NCBI GenBank assembly: GCA_024699605.1
Contig: JAILPJ010000028.1
Coordinates: forward strand, 20,970-84,969
Source: Desulfovibrio sp.
Lineage (GTDB): Bacteria; Desulfobacterota; Desulfovibrionia; Desulfovibrionales; Desulfovibrionaceae
DNA length: 64,000 nt
Direction of reading: 5' to 3'
The translations under genes were made by a program, and so were the position numbers. Of the stretch, positions 31,762 through 42,184 are shown piece after piece. How positions within the stretch are numbered: the first letter of the stretch is position 1; each line of letters begins with the position of its first letter. The notes beneath the pieces are model-generated. The model worked only from the letters and a program-made list of their open reading frames with translations. It was not told the DNA's origin and searched no databases.

Positions 31762-33603
31762 CTATTTTTCTCCAAAAAGCAGGCGTTCGGTACGTTGCAG
31801 TGAGGCATCCAATAGCAGGTAATCCTCGGCTATGGTCAAAGGCGCAGCCTTGGCTAACATGGTTTTGACATCGGCTAGGGAGGCTGTACGAATCAGACCG
31901 GCAATATTTTGGATGGGAGAGAGGTCAAAGTCACTGGCCGAGCGCATGCAAGCCACTGGCAGGCCTAAGACTGCCGCCTCAAGGGCCGCTGTGGTGGAAT
32001 TGGAGGCCCAGACGATGCAGTTTTTTTGCCAGTAGTTTGGCAGCGGATCTGTACCGATGCTGATCTTAGTAACAATCTCTGGCGGCAGAAACTGTCGTGG
32101 GTCAAGATAGGGATGCGGTTTGATCAGGCAGCGTAAGCCCGCAAAGAGTCCGGCTTGATAGGCCCGGACAAAGAGTTGGAGATGAGCCCGCGTTTCATCG
32201 GCAAAAAAGCTGGTTACAATCAGCAGAGTTTTTTCTTTGGCGCTTTTCAGGACTTTGGTCTTGGCCTGAGCGAGATAGCCATAGCGCAGGGCTTCCACCG
32301 CATAGAGACGCTGACTGGGTACCTTGGCTTCCAACCATTGCTTGTAGGCGCTTTGACCATTGGGACAGAGCCGATCTGGAGCGGGAAAACTTTTGTCCTG
32401 AAAGACACGCCAGTCGTCAAAATAGCGCAAATCCGTAGGTCGAATGGTTGAGTGCTGAATGCCATAGAGCGGTCCAAAGTTCCGAGCTTTAATTTCATAC
32501 GTCAGCATGCGTTCCCATGGACAGTTTTCAAGGGGAAAGATGGTCCACTGGAGCGGGCCTGCCTCTTCAGCATAGCGGGCAAAGGCTTCAGCCATCAGAC
32601 AGCGTTCTAGACAGCGCCAGCCCCTGAACGACTCCGCCCAATCCTTATAGATGAGCGGGGCGAAGTTCAGTTGCGAATGAGCAAAATGGCACTTGGACAG
32701 AAACTCGGCTTCGACTTGGCGGCTTTTGTAGGCGAGTCTGCAATAGTTTTTGACAGCACGTAACAGGTCGGCAAGACCGAGAAATTCCTCTAAATAGTGA
32801 AAGGAAAAGCCGTCTTGCCCTTTGCTGGCAAAGGTTTGGCAGAGCTTGCGGCAAGCGGCAAGATCAAGTTGCGGAGAAGGAAAACGGATAAAAAGCCAGC
32901 GAATGGGATGCCTGTGCTGGTTGTTGAGCAGGCTGTGCAGCTGTTCCCAGTAATGGGAGACAAAACGCCCCTGTTTGGCCTGATCAAGATCGATGTTGGG
33001 AAAATAGGTGACAATACTCGCGCAGTTTTGACGTGGCGTGAGGCTTGCTCTAGGAAAATGGCGTTTAATGGTGAAGAGCCAGTGAAGACCGCGTATCAGT
33101 GCGCGTAACGGCGCAGGCAATTGGTGGTAGATTTTCTCACGCCAGGAGCCCGCCGTTTTTTGTCGCCTCTTCGTTGCTTGCCGTGTGAGGGTATAGCCTT
33201 TTTTCTGGCATAATCTCTCGAGAATCTGCAGAATTATGGGATCCTCAAGATCCGTCACGCATTCTTGGATATGTTCTGCCTCCATCAGCTGTTCTAAAGC
33301 GCGGAGGCGAAACAGCGTGTAGAGACAGGGCGTCATCTTGGGGTGGCGTTCATAGAGCAGAGAACACCACCACATGGAAAGATCTGCGTGAATGAGCAAT
33401 TGTTCAGCAAGAGGACGGCCTTGGATTGGGGTCTTACCCATCTCATAGGCCCAGGTGGCGTGTTCTTGGCGAATGGCAAGTAGATTGCTGGCAACCAATG
33501 CCGGCAGCGAATGGTGATTTTCTGGGACGTCCCAGGCCTGCCAGTGGACGGTACTGCCATGGCTTGAAGCGTTTTTGTCGGTTAAGAAAAGTGTTTTGTG
33601 CAT
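31762..33603 (-). CDS. Putative surface carbohydrate biosynthesis protein (capsule/LPS GT-like)
   Basis: 613 aa; N-terminal LSMWWCSLLYERHPKMTPCLYTLFRLRALEQL and C-terminal CLIKPHPYLDP / WASNSTTAALEAAVLGLPVACM as in capsule-processing GT-B-like proteins. Confidence 0.6.
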   Translation of the reverse strand: MHKTLFLTDKNASSHGSTVHWQAWDVPENHHSLPALVASNLLAIRQEHATWAYEMGKTPIQGRPLAEQLLIHADLSMWWCSLLYERHPKMTPCLYTLFRLRALEQLMEAEHIQECVTDLEDPIILQILERLCQKKGYTLTRQATKRRQKTAGSWREKIYHQLPAPLRALIRGLHWLFTIKRHFPRASLTPRQNCASIVTYFPNIDLDQAKQGRFVSHYWEQLHSLLNNQHRHPIRWLFIRFPSPQLDLAACRKLCQTFASKGQDGFSFHYLEEFLGLADLLRAVKNYCRLAYKSRQVEAEFLSKCHFAHSQLNFAPLIYKDWAESFRGWRCLERCLMAEAFARYAEEAGPLQWTIFPLENCPWERMLTYEIKARNFGPLYGIQHSTIRPTDLRYFDDWRVFQDKSFPAPDRLCPNGQSAYKQWLEAKVPSQRLYAVEALRYGYLAQAKTKVLKSAKEKTLLIVTSFFADETRAHLQLFVRAYQAGLFAGLRCLIKPHPYLDPRQFLPPEIVTKISIGTDPLPNYWQKNCIVWASNSTTAALEAAVLGLPVACMRSASDFDLSPIQNIAGLIRTASLADVKTMLAKAAPLTIAEDYLLLDASLQRTERLLFGEK

Positions 33604-33669
33604 GGTGTTTTTTTTTGCTGTCTTTGCCGTTTACGGACTGTAAGTGAATCGTAAGAGCCGACTTTGGGA

Positions 33670-34746
33670 TCAGCTATGCTTGGGAAAAACTGTGTGGGCC
33701 CAGGCAATGGATGAGGTATAGGGAGGACGCAGTACGCCAACTTCGGTGATGATTGCCGTAATCAAAGATGCTTCAGTCACATCAAAAGCAAAATTATAGA
33801 CTGGCATCTTGTCAAGGGTGATTTGTTGTCCAAAAACATGCGTCACTTCTTCCGCCGGTCGTTCTTCAATGGGAATGGCCGAGCCGTCGGCAAGGCTGAG
33901 GTCAATGGTGGAGAGAGGCGCTGCCACATAGAAGGGGATAGCAAAGTGTTTCGCCAAAAGCGCACAGCCAAAGGTCCCAATTTTATTGGCGGTGTCGCCA
34001 TTGGCAGCGATGCGGTCAGCACCCACAACCACACTTTGAACGCGGCCTTTTTGCATCAGCAGAGCGCAGGCGTTGTCGCAGGCCAAGGTGACGGGGATCT
34101 GATCGCGGGCAAGTTCCCAGCAGGTTAAGCGGGCTCCCTGCAGAAAGGGTCGTGTTTCGTCAGCTATGACGGATATTTTTTTGCCCTGGGCTATAGCGCC
34201 TCGGATCACACCGAGGGCGGTACCATAGCCTGCTGTGGCCAACGCCCCGGCATTGCAATGGGTCAGCACACAATCGCCGTCGTTCAAAAGGGCGCCGCCA
34301 TAAGCGCCTATGGCCTGGCAGATGCGGACATCTTCGGCCTGTAGTCCTTGGGCTTCTGCGAGAAAAAGCGCTTCGATCTGCTTGGGCGTCTGATCCGGGT
34401 GTGCATCGAGAACGCGTTTCAGGCGCCCCACAGCCCAGGCGAGATTGACTGCCGTGGGACGGGCGTGGGAGAGCTGGTCGAGCAGGAGAAGTAGCGTATT
34501 TCGAAATTGTTGGTCATCCTCGTTTTGTAGGCGAGCTTCGCGCGCAGCCAGAGCGCCAGCAAATGCTGCCGTGACGCCGATGGCCGGAGCGCCGCGTACT
34601 ACCATGCTTTGTATGGCGAAAATGGCTTGATTGAGCGTGGAACAGGTCATGTATTCTTCGCGAGTGGGAAGTTTGCGTTGATCCAGTAGCACCAGCTGCC
34701 ATGCGTCTTGGTCAAAGCGGATATGGTCTGTGAAGATGGTTTCCAT
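33670..34746 (-). CDS. mtnA: Methylthioribose-1-phosphate isomerase
   Basis: [59 protein letters not shown]. Confidence 0.95.
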   Translation of the reverse strand: METIFTDHIRFDQDAWQLVLLDQRKLPTREEYMTCSTLNQAIFAIQSMVVRGAPAIGVTAAFAGALAAREARLQNEDDQQFRNTLLLLLDQLSHARPTAVNLAWAVGRLKRVLDAHPDQTPKQIEALFLAEAQGLQAEDVRICQAIGAYGGALLNDGDCVLTHCNAGALATAGYGTALGVIRGAIAQGKKISVIADETRPFLQGARLTCWELARDQIPVTLACDNACALLMQKGRVQSVVVGADRIAANGDTANKIGTFGCALLAKHFAIPFYVAAPLSTIDLSLADGSAIPIEERPAEEVTHVFGQQITLDKMPVYNFAFDVTEASLITAIITEVGVLRPPYTSSIAWAHTVFPKHS

Positions 34747-37697
34747 CAGAACGCTTCCTTGTTCTTGGGCCAAGAAAAGTTCACATCGAGACGTACTTTT
34801 TGGCCCGATTTGGCACTAAAATAGAGATGACCGTGATTGAGTCCATAGAGATAGAGATCTCGGGTTATGCGGACATCCTGCTCACAATACTGGGCGATTT
34901 TGTCGATTTGGCCTTCTTTCCACCAGGTAAGCGCCTGAAGGCCGTCGGCGCTTTTTTGGGCCTCTAATGTGCAGCGGGCCAGAGCATCGAGAGAAATACG
35001 GTAGTGCAGCCGATCATAGACTTCTTTGAGTAGGTCGAGGCTTGGCAGCTGCATCAGATCAAAGCTGCTGAAGGGCTGGAGGACCCGATAGTCGAAACGC
35101 AGGCTGTTGAAGCCTATGACGAGCTCAGCTTCGCCAAAGCGCCTGAAGAGTTCCGCCAGTTCGTCCTGCTCAAAGCGTAAAAAACGATCCTCAAGGCTAT
35201 CATAGGCTACGCAGACACTAATGCCCATTTTTTCGGGATAGTTCCAGCCGCCGACATCTTTAGCCGAGCGGCGCGTTTCCACATCAAAGACGAGATAATG
35301 CTTAGGCGGGATTTGAGGTTTTGAAGGAGGTTCAGCGACCGAGTTTTTGTCCATTGCTGTGGGTTGAGGCACAGGTGGCCATGGCTGAAAATCAGAAGGT
35401 GGGCAGGAAAGGCTGAGTGTTTGAGCAAGGACATCGCCGTCATTGCCTTCAGCCAGTAATTCGTGCAGAAGCTCTATAGCCCCCTTTTTGCTAATAGGTC
35501 GATTGCCTGAGCCGCATTTGGGCGAATGCACACATGAGGGGCAGCCGTCAAAGCACTGGCAGCGGGAAATGACCTTACACGTGTCTTCAAGAATGGCTCG
35601 CGCATTGCCAAAGGCTTCACGGGTCAGTCCGCATCCGCCGGGAACGCCATCGTAGATAAAAACGCAGGAAAGCCCCAGTTGCGGATGCAGAGGCGTGGAA
35701 ATGCCGCCAAAATCGTTGCGATCAGCCATCACCTGCAGTGGCAGAAGGCCAATAATAGCGTGTTCCATGGCGTGGATAGAGCCCATGAAATGGAAAAACT
35801 GCTCTTCCATACTGAGGCGAATACTTTCAGGAATAATGTACCACAAGCCTTCCGTTTCAAAGATTTGCGGCGGTACATCGAGATTGGTGAAGTCGAGCAG
35901 GCGATTGCCGGAATTGGAACGTCGTTCATAGCCTGTGACGTGATCGGTGATGCGCAGTCGTCCCCGGCAGACAAGGCAGCGACCAAGACCCTGGCGTTGA
36001 TATTCTTCCAGGATGCTTGTGCTCTTTTGGGCGCGGACACGCGTGAACCAAGGCACTTTGTCTTCGTGCACGACGATGCGACCACGCGCAGGATCAAGGC
36101 TTTGTACAAGATAGGTATGGCCGTGGTGCAAATAGACCGCGCCAGGATGTGCTTCGTGCCAGGCTCTGTAGGTATCAAGAGAACCGATCAGTTGTCCGTT
36201 TTGATCTTCAATGAGACAGGACTGACCGCCGCTGCGCAGTGAGATATCGCGTTGGGGATTCTTGCGGAGGCTGAGAAAGCTCTGACCGTCCTTGGAGGGC
36301 AGAAGTCGTCCCATGGCGATGAGGTGCTTCAGCGCACGCTGTTCACCGACGCTGGTAAGCCAGGCTTCGCTGTTGGCGAGGGGCAATTCGTGCGCTGCGC
36401 ATTCAAGATGGCGCTCGGCAATGATTTCGTTTTCTGGGTTGAGAACGGCTTTTTCGGGGCTGCGGCTGAAGAAATCGTCTGGATTGTGGATAAAATACTG
36501 ATCAAGGGCGTTTTCGGCCGCAAGCAGGATGACCACGGATTCCTGACTGGAACGGCCGACGCGTCCGCCGCGCTGTAATGTACTCATTACGGTGCCCGGA
36601 TAGCCGACAAGAATACAGACATCGAGGCCGCCGATATCAATGCCGAGTTCCAGCGCACTGGTTGTCACAATACAGCGCAGTTCACCCGAAGCCATCTTGG
36701 CTTCGATCTGCCGCCGTTCTTCAGGTAAGAAACCAGCCCGGTAAGCCGAAATGTGTTTTTTTTGTTCGGCGCTAGCAGAATGCGAAGCCCAGAGACTAAT
36801 CAGTTCGGTCATTTTGCGTGACTGACAGTAGACAATAGTCCGAAGATTACGCGCAAGGGCCAGTTTGAGGAGATCAATGGCCACTGTGGAGGGGGAAAGG
36901 ACGGGGTCGATGAAGATGAAATGTCGAGCGCCCTGCGGGGCTCCTGAGGCATCAATGACTACGGGAGAGGGACTTTGGCCTGTGAGCAGACTGGCTAGTT
37001 CACCGGGATTGCCCACCGTTGCGGTGCACAAGACATAGCTCGGGTCAACCCCATAACGCCGTACAATGCGGTTCAAACGGCGGAAGACCTGGGCCATATT
37101 GCTGCCAAAAATTCCACGATAGGTGTGCGCTTCGTCCACAACGATGGTGCGCAGTCCCGCGAGAAAAGAGGTCCACTGCTCATGCCAGGGAAGAATGCCC
37201 AAGTGCAGCATCTCGGGATTGGTGATGAGCACACGTGGGGGATTACGGCGGATTTTGCGGCGTTCATTGTCGGGGGTATCACCGTCGTAAAGAGCGGCAG
37301 TCGGCTGCGCTTCTTTGGGCCAGCGGTGCGTCATCTGGCGAAAGGATTGAAGCTGATCCTGAGCCAGGGCTTTGAGGGGGAAAAGGAAGAGGGCGTGGGC
37401 GTCGCAGTCCAGCAGACACTGCTCAAGGACAGGCAGTGTATAGATCAGGCTTTTGCCGCTGGCCGTGGGAGTACTGACGACTATGGAGTGGCCTGCACGA
37501 ATATGGTCTGTCGCCAGGGATTGATGCGAGTAAAGACGGATGTCGCGTTCATCAAGGAGATTTTGAATGGCACGAGGCCAGGGATTGCGGGGAGCGGCAT
37601 ATTGGGCGGCTTTGGCAGGAAGGATGCGGTGATCGGTGATTTGCTGTCTGAGTTCTGACGCCTGCAAAACCGTTTGCACGTATTGGGCAACGCTCAT
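34746..37697 (-). CDS. DEAD/DEAH-box helicase (MrfA/YprA-like, with DUF1998-type Cys cluster) fused to a C-terminal MrfB/YprB-like DEDD exonuclease domain
   Basis: [15 protein letters not shown] Walker [41 protein letters not shown]; then from about residue 799 [10 protein letters not shown] ... [14 protein letters not shown] ... [14 protein letters not shown]. Confidence 0.88.
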   Translation of the reverse strand: MSVAQYVQTVLQASELRQQITDHRILPAKAAQYAAPRNPWPRAIQNLLDERDIRLYSHQSLATDHIRAGHSIVVSTPTASGKSLIYTLPVLEQCLLDCDAHALFLFPLKALAQDQLQSFRQMTHRWPKEAQPTAALYDGDTPDNERRKIRRNPPRVLITNPEMLHLGILPWHEQWTSFLAGLRTIVVDEAHTYRGIFGSNMAQVFRRLNRIVRRYGVDPSYVLCTATVGNPGELASLLTGQSPSPVVIDASGAPQGARHFIFIDPVLSPSTVAIDLLKLALARNLRTIVYCQSRKMTELISLWASHSASAEQKKHISAYRAGFLPEERRQIEAKMASGELRCIVTTSALELGIDIGGLDVCILVGYPGTVMSTLQRGGRVGRSSQESVVILLAAENALDQYFIHNPDDFFSRSPEKAVLNPENEIIAERHLECAAHELPLANSEAWLTSVGEQRALKHLIAMGRLLPSKDGQSFLSLRKNPQRDISLRSGGQSCLIEDQNGQLIGSLDTYRAWHEAHPGAVYLHHGHTYLVQSLDPARGRIVVHEDKVPWFTRVRAQKSTSILEEYQRQGLGRCLVCRGRLRITDHVTGYERRSNSGNRLLDFTNLDVPPQIFETEGLWYIIPESIRLSMEEQFFHFMGSIHAMEHAIIGLLPLQVMADRNDFGGISTPLHPQLGLSCVFIYDGVPGGCGLTREAFGNARAILEDTCKVISRCQCFDGCPSCVHSPKCGSGNRPISKKGAIELLHELLAEGNDGDVLAQTLSLSCPPSDFQPWPPVPQPTAMDKNSVAEPPSKPQIPPKHYLVFDVETRRSAKDVGGWNYPEKMGISVCVAYDSLEDRFLRFEQDELAELFRRFGEAELVIGFNSLRFDYRVLQPFSSFDLMQLPSLDLLKEVYDRLHYRISLDALARCTLEAQKSADGLQALTWWKEGQIDKIAQYCEQDVRITRDLYLYGLNHGHLYFSAKSGQKVRLDVNFSWPKNKEAF

Positions 37698-38368
37698 GCG
37701 CGTTCACTCGCAGGTCCGGTTTTGACAACCCGGCAGGGATTGCCGCAGGCCACAGTCATGGCCGGGATATCACGCGTGACAACGCTGCCTGCCCCGATGA
37801 TTGCTCCACGGCCAATATGCACGCCTTTTAAAATCAGACATTGCATACCGATCCAGGCATAATCGTCGATGCGTACCCCCAGGTCACGCTCATAACCGGG
37901 GGCTGAACTGCGCAAGTGGGCAGGCCAGGGCGCGTGGAAGTCACTGTCGACGATGACGCAGTTGGGTCCTAACAGTACGTTTTTTCCCAGGCGGATAAGT
38001 TGAGAGCGGGCGGTGATGGATGTCCCGGAAAGTTCGCAGCCGTCTCCGATTTCAATAGCTGCGCCGGGGCCAAAGACCCTGAGACGTACTGGCGCATAGA
38101 GTGTTTGCGCTGTGGCTCGCCGCCAGGAGGAAATGAAGTGTACGCCATGGCCAATGTCGATACGACCGCCAGGCCAGCGTAACAGGCCAACCGGTCCGTG
38201 GGCTGTGACTTTTTGGCCGAGGGAAATCCCCAAAAGACGAGCTTTGAGTTTGAGGGCAAGGGTACTGTAGGCTTCTCCGCAAACACGCAGGCTTGTGAGT
38301 GAAAGATAGCTGAGAATATTGCCCAGAGAGAGTCCCCGCTCGCGGGCTTTCTGCCACAAATTTGCCAT
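37694..38368 (-). CDS. Left-handed beta-helix hexapeptide acyltransferase
   Basis: IGDGCELSGTSITARSQLIRLGKNVLLGPNCVIVDSDFH ... GMQCLILKGVHIGRGAIIGAGSVVTRDIPAMTVACGNPCRV. Confidence 0.85.
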   Translation of the reverse strand: MANLWQKARERGLSLGNILSYLSLTSLRVCGEAYSTLALKLKARLLGISLGQKVTAHGPVGLLRWPGGRIDIGHGVHFISSWRRATAQTLYAPVRLRVFGPGAAIEIGDGCELSGTSITARSQLIRLGKNVLLGPNCVIVDSDFHAPWPAHLRSSAPGYERDLGVRIDDYAWIGMQCLILKGVHIGRGAIIGAGSVVTRDIPAMTVACGNPCRVVKTGPASERA

Positions 38369-38376
38369 ACGTCGGC

Positions 38377-39681
38377 CTATGCGAGCACCTTGAAGGAGAC
38401 CATTTCCCTTGGATGAAGTTTTGCCTGAATTTCTTTTTTTGCCTTTTGAATAGCGTAATCTGTGGTCTCATGGGTCAGGAGCACCAGTGGAACTTCGCTG
38501 AAATCTGGCTGAGCCCTCTGCATGACATGACTCATGTTGATGCCCTCTGCGGCCATGCAGCCGGCAATGTCTCTGAGCACGCCAGGGGCATCGTCAACCA
38601 TCAGCCGCATATAATAGCAGGAGGAGCCTTGATCTGCCGGGAAGATTTCGGCTTTGGGCAAATCCAGGGCGAATCCGGTGTTGTTGGGGTATTCTTCGCG
38701 TGCCACAGCCAAAAGGTCGGCCAGGACCGCACTGGCTGTGGGCAGGTCGCCTGCTCCGCGCCCGTGGAAAAAGAGCGAGCCTGCGGCATCTGCCTTGATG
38801 TGGATAGCGTTAAAGGCCCCTTCGACCCTGGCCAGCAGGAAGGAATGTGAGACAAGGGCCGGAAAAACGCCAGCTTCTATTTCGTGGGCGTTTTTGCCAC
38901 AGGCTTTGGCTGAACCAATGAGCTTGATGTGATAGCCCAGCTGATTGGCCAAGAGGATATCCATGGCCGAAAGGTTGCGTATGCCCTGGATGGGCAGTTG
39001 AGCAAAATCGTAGTGCACGCCAAAGGCTAAGCGGATGAGCAAAATCAATTTGTGGGCGGTATCGAAGCCATCAATATCTAAGGAAGGATCAGCCTCGGCA
39101 TAGCCCTTGGCCTGAGCTTTTTGCAGGGCTGTGGCAAAATCCAGATTCTCGGCCGTCATCTGCGAGAGCACAAAATTGCTGGTGCCGTTTAAGATGCCCA
39201 AGAGGGATTGGATATGATTGGAAGCAAGACTGTCCTTCAGGGCCTGCACGATGGGAATGGCCCCAGCGACACTGGCTTCATAGCGTAAGATACGATTTTT
39301 TTCTTTGGCCTTGGCAAAGAGCGGTAGCCCCATTTCCGCCAGCAGGGCCTTATTGGCTGTGACTATGTGCTTGCCGTGATCCAGAGCTCGGTCAATGAGG
39401 GTCTGAGCTGTGGTTTTACCGCCAATGACCTCGACAACGGCATCGATTTCAGGATCGTCGGTGAGTTGGCTTAAGTCATCGGTGACTTCAATGCCCTTTT
39501 CAAGATGCACCTTGCGTTTTTTTTGCAGATTGTGCACCAGTACGCGTTTGACAATGATGCGTTTGCCGCAGCGCCGCTCAATAATATCGCGGTTGGATTG
39601 CAAAAGGGTCATCAGACCACCGCCTACGGTGCCAAGGCCAGCCAGGCCTATGACCAGAGAATCGGCTTTGTCGTTGGCCAT
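38377..39681 (-). CDS. hom: Homoserine dehydrogenase with C-terminal ACT domain
   Basis: IGLAGLGTVGGGLMTLL, VTANKALLAEMGLPLFA, YEASVAGAIPIVQALKDSL, MRLMVDDAPGVLRDIAG. Confidence 0.95.
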   Translation of the reverse strand: MANDKADSLVIGLAGLGTVGGGLMTLLQSNRDIIERRCGKRIIVKRVLVHNLQKKRKVHLEKGIEVTDDLSQLTDDPEIDAVVEVIGGKTTAQTLIDRALDHGKHIVTANKALLAEMGLPLFAKAKEKNRILRYEASVAGAIPIVQALKDSLASNHIQSLLGILNGTSNFVLSQMTAENLDFATALQKAQAKGYAEADPSLDIDGFDTAHKLILLIRLAFGVHYDFAQLPIQGIRNLSAMDILLANQLGYHIKLIGSAKACGKNAHEIEAGVFPALVSHSFLLARVEGAFNAIHIKADAAGSLFFHGRGAGDLPTASAVLADLLAVAREEYPNNTGFALDLPKAEIFPADQGSSCYYMRLMVDDAPGVLRDIAGCMAAEGINMSHVMQRAQPDFSEVPLVLLTHETTDYAIQKAKKEIQAKLHPREMVSFKVLA

Positions 39682-39691
39682 TGCTTTCTCC

Positions 39692-40876
39692 TTACTTTTT
39701 TTGCAGAGCGGCAAGCTCATGGCCAACTGCCGTCAGGGCGCGTTCCAGGACTTCATCGGCCACGGCATAGGAGAAGCGGATGCAGGCATCGTCGCCAAAG
39801 GCAGCTCCGGGCACTACGGCCACATGGGCATGGTCAAGCAGATAGGTGCAGAGTTCTGTGGAATTGTGCACGCTATCACCGTAGACGGTGTGGACGTCGC
39901 AAAAGATGTAGAAGGCGCCGTCGGGTTTGGGGCAGACGATGCCTGGCCAGCTCGAGACCTTGGCATAGGCCAGATCACGTCGGCGCTGAAAGGCTTGGCG
40001 CATTTCCAGAACACAGTCCATGGGCCCTGTGAGGGCCGCAAGGGCGGCTTTCTGGGCAATGGAGCAGATGCTTGAAGTGCTGTGCCCCTGCATGGCAGAG
40101 ATCTTTTTGATCAGATCAGGATGGGCGCAGAGAAAACCGATACGCCAGCCGGTCATGGCGAAACTTTTAGAAACACCGTTGAGGATGGCGACTTGCTCAG
40201 GCTTTTTGGCAAACCAGGGCAGGGCGCTGGGAGCAGGAAAGTCTGTATAGACAAGCTGTTCGTAAATTTCGTCTGAGAGAACAAAGAGCCCGCGTTCAAG
40301 CGCCCAGTCCATAATTTTGGCAAACTCAGCTTGCGTATAGACAGCGCCTGTGGGATTGCTCGGACAATTCATGATAAGCAATTTGGTTTTGGCGCTGACG
40401 GCACGCTCCAGCATTTCGCAGTTCACCTTGAAGTTCTGATCGGCGCCTGCTTTGACAAAAATCGGTACCCCTCCGGCCAATTGCACCATATCTGGGTAAC
40501 TCAGCCAGTATGGCGAAGGGATGAGCACTTCGTCTCCGTGATTCAGATAGGCCTGCAAAAAATTGTAAATACAGTGTTTGCCACCGGCACCGATGATAAC
40601 GGCCTCGGCAGCTACGGGGACCTTGTGCTGTCTGCTAAAATAGTCACCAGCGGCCTTGCGCAGCTCAGGGATACCAGGAACCTGAGTATAGCGGCAAAAA
40701 TTATCGTCAATAGCCTTTTTGGCCGCCTCGCAGATGTGCTTGGGGGTTGGAAAATCTGGCTCTCCCACAGCCAGACTGATGATATCAATACCCTTGGACC
40801 GCAGTTCAAGGGCTTTACTGTTGACAGCTAAGGTCAATGAGGGCTGAATGCTTTTGAGACGGTCAGATATCTGCAT
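39692..40876 (-). CDS. aspC: Pyridoxal-phosphate aspartate aminotransferase family
   Basis: ISLAVGEPDFPTPKHICEAA, MNCPSNPTGAVY, NGVSKSFAMTGWRIGFLCAH. Confidence 0.9.
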   Translation of the reverse strand: MQISDRLKSIQPSLTLAVNSKALELRSKGIDIISLAVGEPDFPTPKHICEAAKKAIDDNFCRYTQVPGIPELRKAAGDYFSRQHKVPVAAEAVIIGAGGKHCIYNFLQAYLNHGDEVLIPSPYWLSYPDMVQLAGGVPIFVKAGADQNFKVNCEMLERAVSAKTKLLIMNCPSNPTGAVYTQAEFAKIMDWALERGLFVLSDEIYEQLVYTDFPAPSALPWFAKKPEQVAILNGVSKSFAMTGWRIGFLCAHPDLIKKISAMQGHSTSSICSIAQKAALAALTGPMDCVLEMRQAFQRRRDLAYAKVSSWPGIVCPKPDGAFYIFCDVHTVYGDSVHNSTELCTYLLDHAHVAVVPGAAFGDDACIRFSYAVADEVLERALTAVGHELAALQKK

Positions 40877-40999
40877 GGCCAGCTCCAGGCTGAAGTGGGC
40901 AAAAAAGCTTACGGACTAGGCGCTAAATAGCATCGGCTAGGCAAAAAGACAAGGCAAAGGCAAATCAGGCCCGGAGTTGGGCTAAGGGGAGAGTGCGCG

Positions 41000-41740
41000 A
41001 TGAAGCAAAGTCTTCAGGCCTTTGTGCCCTACGACGGTCCCTGCTTGACAGGAAGTCTGATCAGGCGCGTTAAACGTTTCAGTGTGGAAATTGCCCTTGA
41101 AAACGGCGAGAGAATCTGGGCTCACAGCAATAATAGCGGTGCTATGTTGGGGCTGACACGCCAGGGAGAGGCTGTGCTCGTAAGCCAGTCTGGCAATCCC
41201 AAGCGAAAACTCGCCTATACGCTTGAAGCCGTGGAGAGCGGTGCAGGCCATGGCCGGGGTTGGGTCGGTGTGAATACCCTTGTCCCCAACCGTCTTCTAC
41301 AGGCGGCGTTTAGTCTGGGACAATTGCCCTTTGCTCAAGGCTACGCCCAGTGCAAGCGTGAGGCTGTCTGGGGTGACAGCCGGCTTGACGCCCATTTTTT
41401 TGGCCAAAGAGAACCTGATCTTTGGGTGGAATGCAAAAATGTCACGCTGGTGGAAGACGATGTGGCAAGTTTTCCTGATGCCCCAAGTCTGCGCGCTCAA
41501 AAACACCTGAAAACACTCAGGCAGATTGTGGCCCAGAAGAGGCGAGCAGCCATGTTTTATCTCGTGCAGCATCCAGAAGGGCATTGTTTTGCCCCTGCTG
41601 ATTTCATTGATCCTGATTATGCCGCAGGTTTTGTTCAGGCTGTCTCAGCAGGTGTTGAGATCTATGTGTTTCGCGCTTCTGTGACGAAACAGGGGGTTTT
41701 CTTGGCTGAGCCTATGCCTCTTGCCTCTGCTTGGGCCTGA
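41000..41740 (+). CDS. sfsA: Sugar fermentation stimulation protein SfsA
   Basis: RRVKRFSVEIALENGERIWAHSNNSGAM, WVECKNVTLVEDDVASFPDAPSLRAQKHLKTL. Confidence 0.93.
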   Translation: MKQSLQAFVPYDGPCLTGSLIRRVKRFSVEIALENGERIWAHSNNSGAMLGLTRQGEAVLVSQSGNPKRKLAYTLEAVESGAGHGRGWVGVNTLVPNRLLQAAFSLGQLPFAQGYAQCKREAVWGDSRLDAHFFGQREPDLWVECKNVTLVEDDVASFPDAPSLRAQKHLKTLRQIVAQKRRAAMFYLVQHPEGHCFAPADFIDPDYAAGFVQAVSAGVEIYVFRASVTKQGVFLAEPMPLASAWA

Positions 41741-41750
41741 GGCAAGTGCG

Positions 41751-42167
41751 CTAGCGGCCGATTTGCACGCGGATGGCTGTGGCCAAGCGTCCCATTTCCT
41801 CGTCAGAGTCGTATTTGCCCTGACGCCAGAGCTTCAGGCCGTCATCGTCGAAGCGGGGGATAATATGCCAGTGGAGATGATCGATCTCCTGACCTGCTGC
41901 GCGACCATTGTTTTGCACGATATTGAAGCCCTGAGCATTGGTCACGGAGACTATGGCACGGGCGATGCGCTGCATAGCTTCAATGATTTCCTGACTAAAC
42001 GCCGGATCCAATCCCAAAAGATCGCTACAGTGGCTTTTGGGAATGAGTAGGGCGTGACCTTTATTGGCTGGAGCAATGTCTAAAAAGGCGTAAAGATGAT
42101 CGCTTTCAAAGATTTTTTGAGAGGGAATCTTTCCGCAGGCAATGGCACAGAATAGGCAATTGTCCAT
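41751..42167 (-). CDS. HIT family protein
   Basis: CLFCAIACGKIPSQKIFESDHLYAFLDIAPANKGHALLIPK ... HLHWHIIPRF. Confidence 0.93.
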   Translation of the reverse strand: MDNCLFCAIACGKIPSQKIFESDHLYAFLDIAPANKGHALLIPKSHCSDLLGLDPAFSQEIIEAMQRIARAIVSVTNAQGFNIVQNNGRAAGQEIDHLHWHIIPRFDDDGLKLWRQGKYDSDEEMGRLATAIRVQIGR

Positions 42168-42184
42168 GATAGCTCCTTTGTCGG

